DNA from: an uncultured Oscillospiraceae bacterium | GTDB taxonomy: Bacteria > Bacillota > Clostridia > Oscillospirales > Oscillospiraceae | NCBI GenBank assembly: GCA_910588455.1 | Contig: CAJUPG010000082.1 | Coordinates: forward strand, 1-7,968 | Length of the DNA: 7,968 nt | Direction of reading: 5' to 3' | Shown: positions 5,673 to 7,968 of the stretch, piece by piece | How the letters are laid out: the number at the start of each line of letters is the position of its first letter | Position numbering within the stretch: position 1 is the stretch's first letter | Notes under the pieces: generated by a model | Told to the model about the DNA's origin: nothing | Databases searched by the model: none | What the model saw: only the letters and a program-made list of their open reading frames with translations | Position numbers and translations under genes: made by a program

Positions 5673-6335
5673 CTACGAATCCTTCTGCTCGGTCCGGCCC
5701 ATCCGGAAATCCGCCGCAATCAGCACAGCGCACCACGCCAGCAGAAGCCCCAGGATCAGCACAGCGCAGTTGCGGAAAAAGTCCTGGGGGAGCAGCAGAA
5801 TAATGGGGTCGGTCCGGTAATCAAAAATCCAATTTTCCTTGCCGGGGAAGAAAAGGTGATGAAAGACCACAAAGGCCCGGTCGAAGTCCAGGGCGGCCAG
5901 CAGCCCGGCGGCGGCAAACGTGCCCCCCAGTCCCGCCGCCGCCCAGAAGCCGGGCCCCCTGCCCCGGAACCGGTGCAAAACCAGTTTTTTCCACCGGCAC
6001 ACCCCCAGCAAAAGAGCCAGCAGGGGCAGGCAGAGGAAAAACAGCCGCAGGTCCAGCAGGAACAGCCCCCGCACATCCTCAAAATGGGACGCGCCGGAGG
6101 GGGAGAAGGGCAGCACCCCGGCGGAAAAATCCTCCCGCCGGCCGGTGCAGTAATCCATCATCTCGTTGTAGGCGGTGTGAATTTCCTCCCGGGTAAGGCC
6201 GTAGTCCGTCAAATGGTACCCGTCCACGTGGGCGTAGTAGAAGGGCCGGCACAGGATGGGAACGGCGATGGCCCCCGTCAGAACGGTAAGCGCCGCCAGA
6301 AGGGCGCACAGGAGGGACAAGAGCTTCTCCTTCAC
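5673..6335 (-). CDS. DUF1461 / TIGR01906-type integral membrane protein
   Basis: A 220-aa protein with four hydrophobic segments (about 4-27, 91-112, 130-150 and 188-208). Motifs match my memory of the family: FSPSGASHFEDV (77-88) in the first extracellular region, FHHLFFPGKENWIFD (158-172) and LLPQDFF (181-187) before the last membrane helix. Its biochemical role is not established. It starts with GTG (6333-6335) that overlaps the malic-enzyme stop codon as GTGA, with GGAG 10 nt upstream, and it ends 3 nt before the GntR start, so translational coupling to both neighbours is likely. No ATG start is needed: the frame begins directly with the hydrophobic MKEKLLSLL. Confidence 0.85.
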   Translation of the reverse strand: MKEKLLSLLCALLAALTVLTGAIAVPILCRPFYYAHVDGYHLTDYGLTREEIHTAYNEMMDYCTGRREDFSAGVLPFSPSGASHFEDVRGLFLLDLRLFFLCLPLLALLLGVCRWKKLVLHRFRGRGPGFWAAAGLGGTFAAAGLLAALDFDRAFVVFHHLFFPGKENWIFDYRTDPIILLLPQDFFRNCAVLILGLLLAWCAVLIAADFRMGRTEQKDS

Positions 6336-7506
6336 AGCCGGGCCACTCCGGTTTTCCGGGCGGCGTCCGCCACCGCCTTGGCCACGGCGGGGACCACCCG
6401 GGGGTCGAAGGGCTTGGGGATAATATAGTCGCAGGACAGCTCCTCCGGGGAAATCAAATCCGCCAGGGCCTGGGCGGCGGCCATTTTCATCTCCTCGTTG
6501 ATATCACTGGCCCGCACGTCAAAGGCCCCCCGGAACACCCCGGGGAAGGCCAGCACATTGTTGATCTGGTTGGGGTAGTCGCTGCGGCCGGTGGAGACCA
6601 CCGCCGCCCCCCCGGCCTTGGCGTCGTCAGGGAAAATCTCCGGGGTGGGGTTGGCGCAGGCAAAGACGACCGCGTCCTTGTTCATGGTTTTCACCATCTC
6701 GGTGGTGACCAGATTGGGGGCGGATACGCCGATGAACACGTCGGCTCCGGGCAGAAGCTGAGCCAACCCCCCCTGCTTTTTCTCCAGGTTGGTGACCTTG
6801 GCGATCTCCCGCTGGGCCCAGTTCATGTGCTCGTTGCCGTCGTAGAGGGCCCCGAATTTGTCGCACAGGGTAATGTTACGGAACCCGGCGGACAGCAGCA
6901 GCCGGGTGATGGAGATGGCGGCGGAGCCGGCCCCGGAGAACACCACCCGCACGTCCTCCCGGCGCTTGCCCACCACCCGCAGGGCGTTGGTCAGCCCCGC
7001 CAGGGCGATAATGGCGGTGCCGTGCTGGTCGTCGTGGAATACGGGGATGCTGCACTTCTCCTTCAGCTTCCGCTCGATCTCAAAGCACCGGGGGGCGGAA
7101 ATATCCTCCAGGTTGATGCCCCCGAAGGAGCCGGAGATGTTGTAGACGGTCTCCACAAATGCGTCCACATCCTGGGTTTTCACGCATAGGGGGAAGGCGT
7201 CCACCCCGCCGAAGCTTTTGAACAGCACGCACTTGCCCTCCATCACGGGCATCCCGGCCTCCGGGCCGATGTCCCCCAGGCCCAGAACGGCGGAGCCGTC
7301 GGTAATGACGGCGCATAGATTGTGCCGCCGGGTGAGGGTGTAGCTCTTGTCCGGGTCCTTTGAATCTCCAGGCAGGGCTGGGCCACGCCAGGGGTGTAGG
7401 CCAGGGACAGGTCCTCCTGGGTCTGGACGGGCACGGTGGCCGTCACTTCAATTTTCCCCCTCCACTCCCCATGCTTTTGCAGGGATACCGCCGCATAATC
7501 CATCAT
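6332..7506 (-). pseudogene. NAD(P)-dependent malic enzyme, interrupted by an apparent 1-nt frameshift
   Basis: Decarboxylates malate to pyruvate with reduction of NAD(P). Corrected length is about 391 aa, normal for the short bacterial form. The first part (ATG 7504-7506, AAGGA 7 nt upstream) reads MMDYAAVSLQKHGEW and LAYTPGVAQPCLEIQ. The reading then continues one base out of phase as KDPDKSYTLTRRHNLCAVITDGSAVLGLGDIGPEAGMPVMEGK. The rest is complete: FGGINLEDISAPRCFEIE, the signature PVFHDDQHGTAI, NAD-binding VFSGAGSAAI, and CANPTPEIFP. The break is at the T-run 7359-7361 (minus AAA), where one more A would restore the frame. All motifs on both sides are intact, so either the mutation is recent or the base was miscalled. 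Without correction, an internal ATG at 7250-7252 would give only the C-terminal 306 aa. It is the first gene of the operon with the DUF1461 and GntR genes. Confidence 0.88.
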
Positions 7507-7540
7507 ATTCAAATCCTTTCGTATCAAAATGGTTTTCCCC

Positions 7541-7569
7541 ATTATAGAGGACTTTGGAGGAAATTGCAA
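7541..7569 (-). promoter_or_regulatory. Promoter of the malic enzyme operon
   Basis: On the minus strand, TTGCAA (7564-7569), a 17-bp spacer and perfect TATAAT (7541-7546), about 35 bp before the ATG. It lies immediately after the terminator at 7577-7613, so the operon has its own start. Confidence 0.72.
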
Positions 7570-7576
7570 GCGGGGT

Positions 7577-7613
7577 AAAAAAACACGGGCCAGGCCAACC
7601 GCCTCACCCGTGT
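7577..7613 (-). terminator. Terminator after the 30-aa gene
   Basis: On the minus strand, outer arms ACACGGG and CCCGTGT (7583-7589 with 7607-7613) and inner GGC/GCC arms enclose a small loop. Seven T follow (7577-7583). It separates the small ORF (and possibly the transporter) from the malic-enzyme operon. Confidence 0.8.
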
Positions 7614-7635
7614 AATATACCTGTTGCGCACACGC

Positions 7636-7728
7636 TCAGGCGCCGTGCTTGACGTCGCGCTGAAACGCCCACATCATCGCCGATAAGACAGCGAGCATGG
7701 ACACAACGCTGATCACATCATGCAGCAT
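7636..7728 (-). CDS. Small 30-aa single-pass membrane protein
   Basis: The short frame begins MLHDVISVVSM and ends AFQRDVKHGA. Residues 5-22 are hydrophobic and could span the membrane once; the tail carries Arg, Lys and His. Support for a real gene: AAAGGAG (7739-7745) 10 nt before ATG 7726-7728, a possible promoter (7761-7790), and a clear terminator 20-odd bp after the stop. It begins 35 nt after the stop codon of the transporter gene, so it may also be co-transcribed with it. I do not recognise a family. Its size, single TM and basic end resemble type I toxins and small membrane regulators, but no antisense RNA could be shown. Confidence 0.55.
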   Translation of the reverse strand: MLHDVISVVSMLAVLSAMMWAFQRDVKHGA

Positions 7729-7750
7729 AAACGCTCATCTCCTTTCCGTT

Positions 7751-7771
7751 TGCGCTGATTATCTTAGCGCA
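7751..7771. promoter_or_regulatory. Inverted repeat TGCGCT-N9-AGCGCA over a putative -10 box
   Basis: Perfect 6-bp arms (7751-7756 and 7766-7771) flank the putative -10 box of the small-ORF promoter. It could be an operator. The arms are short, so chance occurrence is not excluded. Confidence 0.3.
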
Positions 7772-7790
7772 CCGGAGGGGGAGAAGTCAA
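7761..7790 (-). promoter_or_regulatory. Possible promoter of the 30-aa gene
   Basis: On the minus strand, TTGACT (7785-7790), an 18-bp spacer and TAAGAT (7761-7766). It lies within the last codons of the transporter frame; the -10 box contains that gene's TAA stop. Moderate consensus fit. Confidence 0.45.
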
Positions 7791-7967
7791 TCTGCGCTTT
7801 TCACGAAAATCCCCCTGCTCCCCCTGGGGAGATTTTGTCAATGTTTTCTGAACCATATAGACCTTGCGCAAATGGTTCACACAGCCCGCGCAGGCGGGGA
7901 TCAAAAACAAATCCGCGCAGATCCAGGCGGCGGGGGAGGCGAAGCAGGCGGCGGTGTAGCCGAAGGC
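7764..7967 (-). CDS. C-terminal end of a MATE-family efflux transporter (partial)
   Basis: A frame open from the right edge to TAA at 7764-7766, giving the last 67 residues. It starts AFGYTAACFASPAAWICADL and continues FLIPACAGCVNHLRKVY, then a charged tail. The pattern of a small-residue helix, AAW-x-x-ADL-x-L-x-P and a basic end after the last membrane helix resembles the C-terminus of MATE (NorM/DinF-like) drug/sodium antiporters. The 25-residue hydrophilic tail after LRKVY is longer than I would expect. The call rests on the short visible part only; another polytopic transporter is possible. Confidence 0.55.
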   Translation of the reverse strand, partial: AFGYTAACFASPAAWICADLFLIPACAGCVNHLRKVYMVQKTLTKSPQGEQGDFREKRRLTSPPPVR

Positions 7968-7968
7968 G

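Noticed and set aside
7356..7366. Programmed -1 ribosomal frameshift in malic enzyme
   Set aside because: The minus-strand ATTCAAAGG does not form an X-XXY-YYZ slippery site, and malic enzymes are not known to use recoding.
7243..7569. Start of malic enzyme at TTG 7567-7569
   Set aside because: This codon lies inside the -35 region of the operon promoter; ATG 7504-7506 has AAGGA at good spacing and gives the expected N-terminus.
7719..7739. Six-codon frame ATG AGC GTT TAT GCT GCA TGA just after the Shine-Dalgarno
   Set aside because: The Shine-Dalgarno abuts this ATG with no spacing, and the frame is only six codons; the overlapping 30-codon frame fits better.
7807..7837. Hairpin with AAAATC/GATTTT arms as a terminator
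   Set aside because: It lies inside the open frame of the transporter C-terminus and has a mismatch; probably fortuitous.

Overview
The window looks like chromosomal DNA from a GC-rich member of the Firmicutes, most likely a gut Clostridia of the Oscillospiraceae/Ruminococcaceae type. The evidence is an LTA-synthase-like Gram-positive envelope enzyme, a DUF1461-type membrane protein, Gram-positive style purine-rich ribosome binding sites, sigma-A type promoters with 17-bp spacers, and housekeeping genes (rpsT, mnmE) in GC-rich codon usage. The taxonomic call is inference from reading; nothing was searched.

Left part (1-2710): two tandem + strand terminators close an unseen upstream gene. A convergent minus-strand gene for an LTA-synthase-family protein (five membrane segments, a Pro-Glu repeat linker and an intact catalytic domain) follows. 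A divergent promoter region of about 220 bp then drives this gene leftward and rpsT (ribosomal protein S20, TTG start) rightward. rpsT ends in a strong terminator.

Centre (2710-5000): a 285-bp intergenic region carries four same-strand DnaA-box-like motifs, one of them a perfect TTATCCACA, ahead of mnmE (tRNA U34-modifying GTPase). mnmG does not follow mnmE. Instead there is an AT-richer divergent pair: an unrecognised 82-aa acidic protein (minus) and a 77-aa XRE-family helix-turn-helix protein (plus). Their short shared control region holds two perfect inverted repeats. One fills the spacer of a near-consensus promoter; the other has the HTH gene's start codon in one arm.

Right part (5000-7968): a minus-strand operon runs NAD(P)-malic enzyme, DUF1461 membrane protein, GntR/FCD regulator. 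The first two genes overlap by 4 nt (GTGA) and the last two are 3 nt apart. The malic enzyme is interrupted near its 5' end by an apparent 1-nt deletion. Upstream of it are a terminator, a 30-codon single-TM small protein gene with a good ribosome binding site, and the C-terminal end of what reads as a MATE-family transporter running off the right edge.

I see no CRISPR array, tRNA, rRNA, insertion sequence or defence system. The observations most worth checking are the DnaA-box cluster, the two operators of the HTH pair, the malic-enzyme frameshift and the 30-aa membrane protein.
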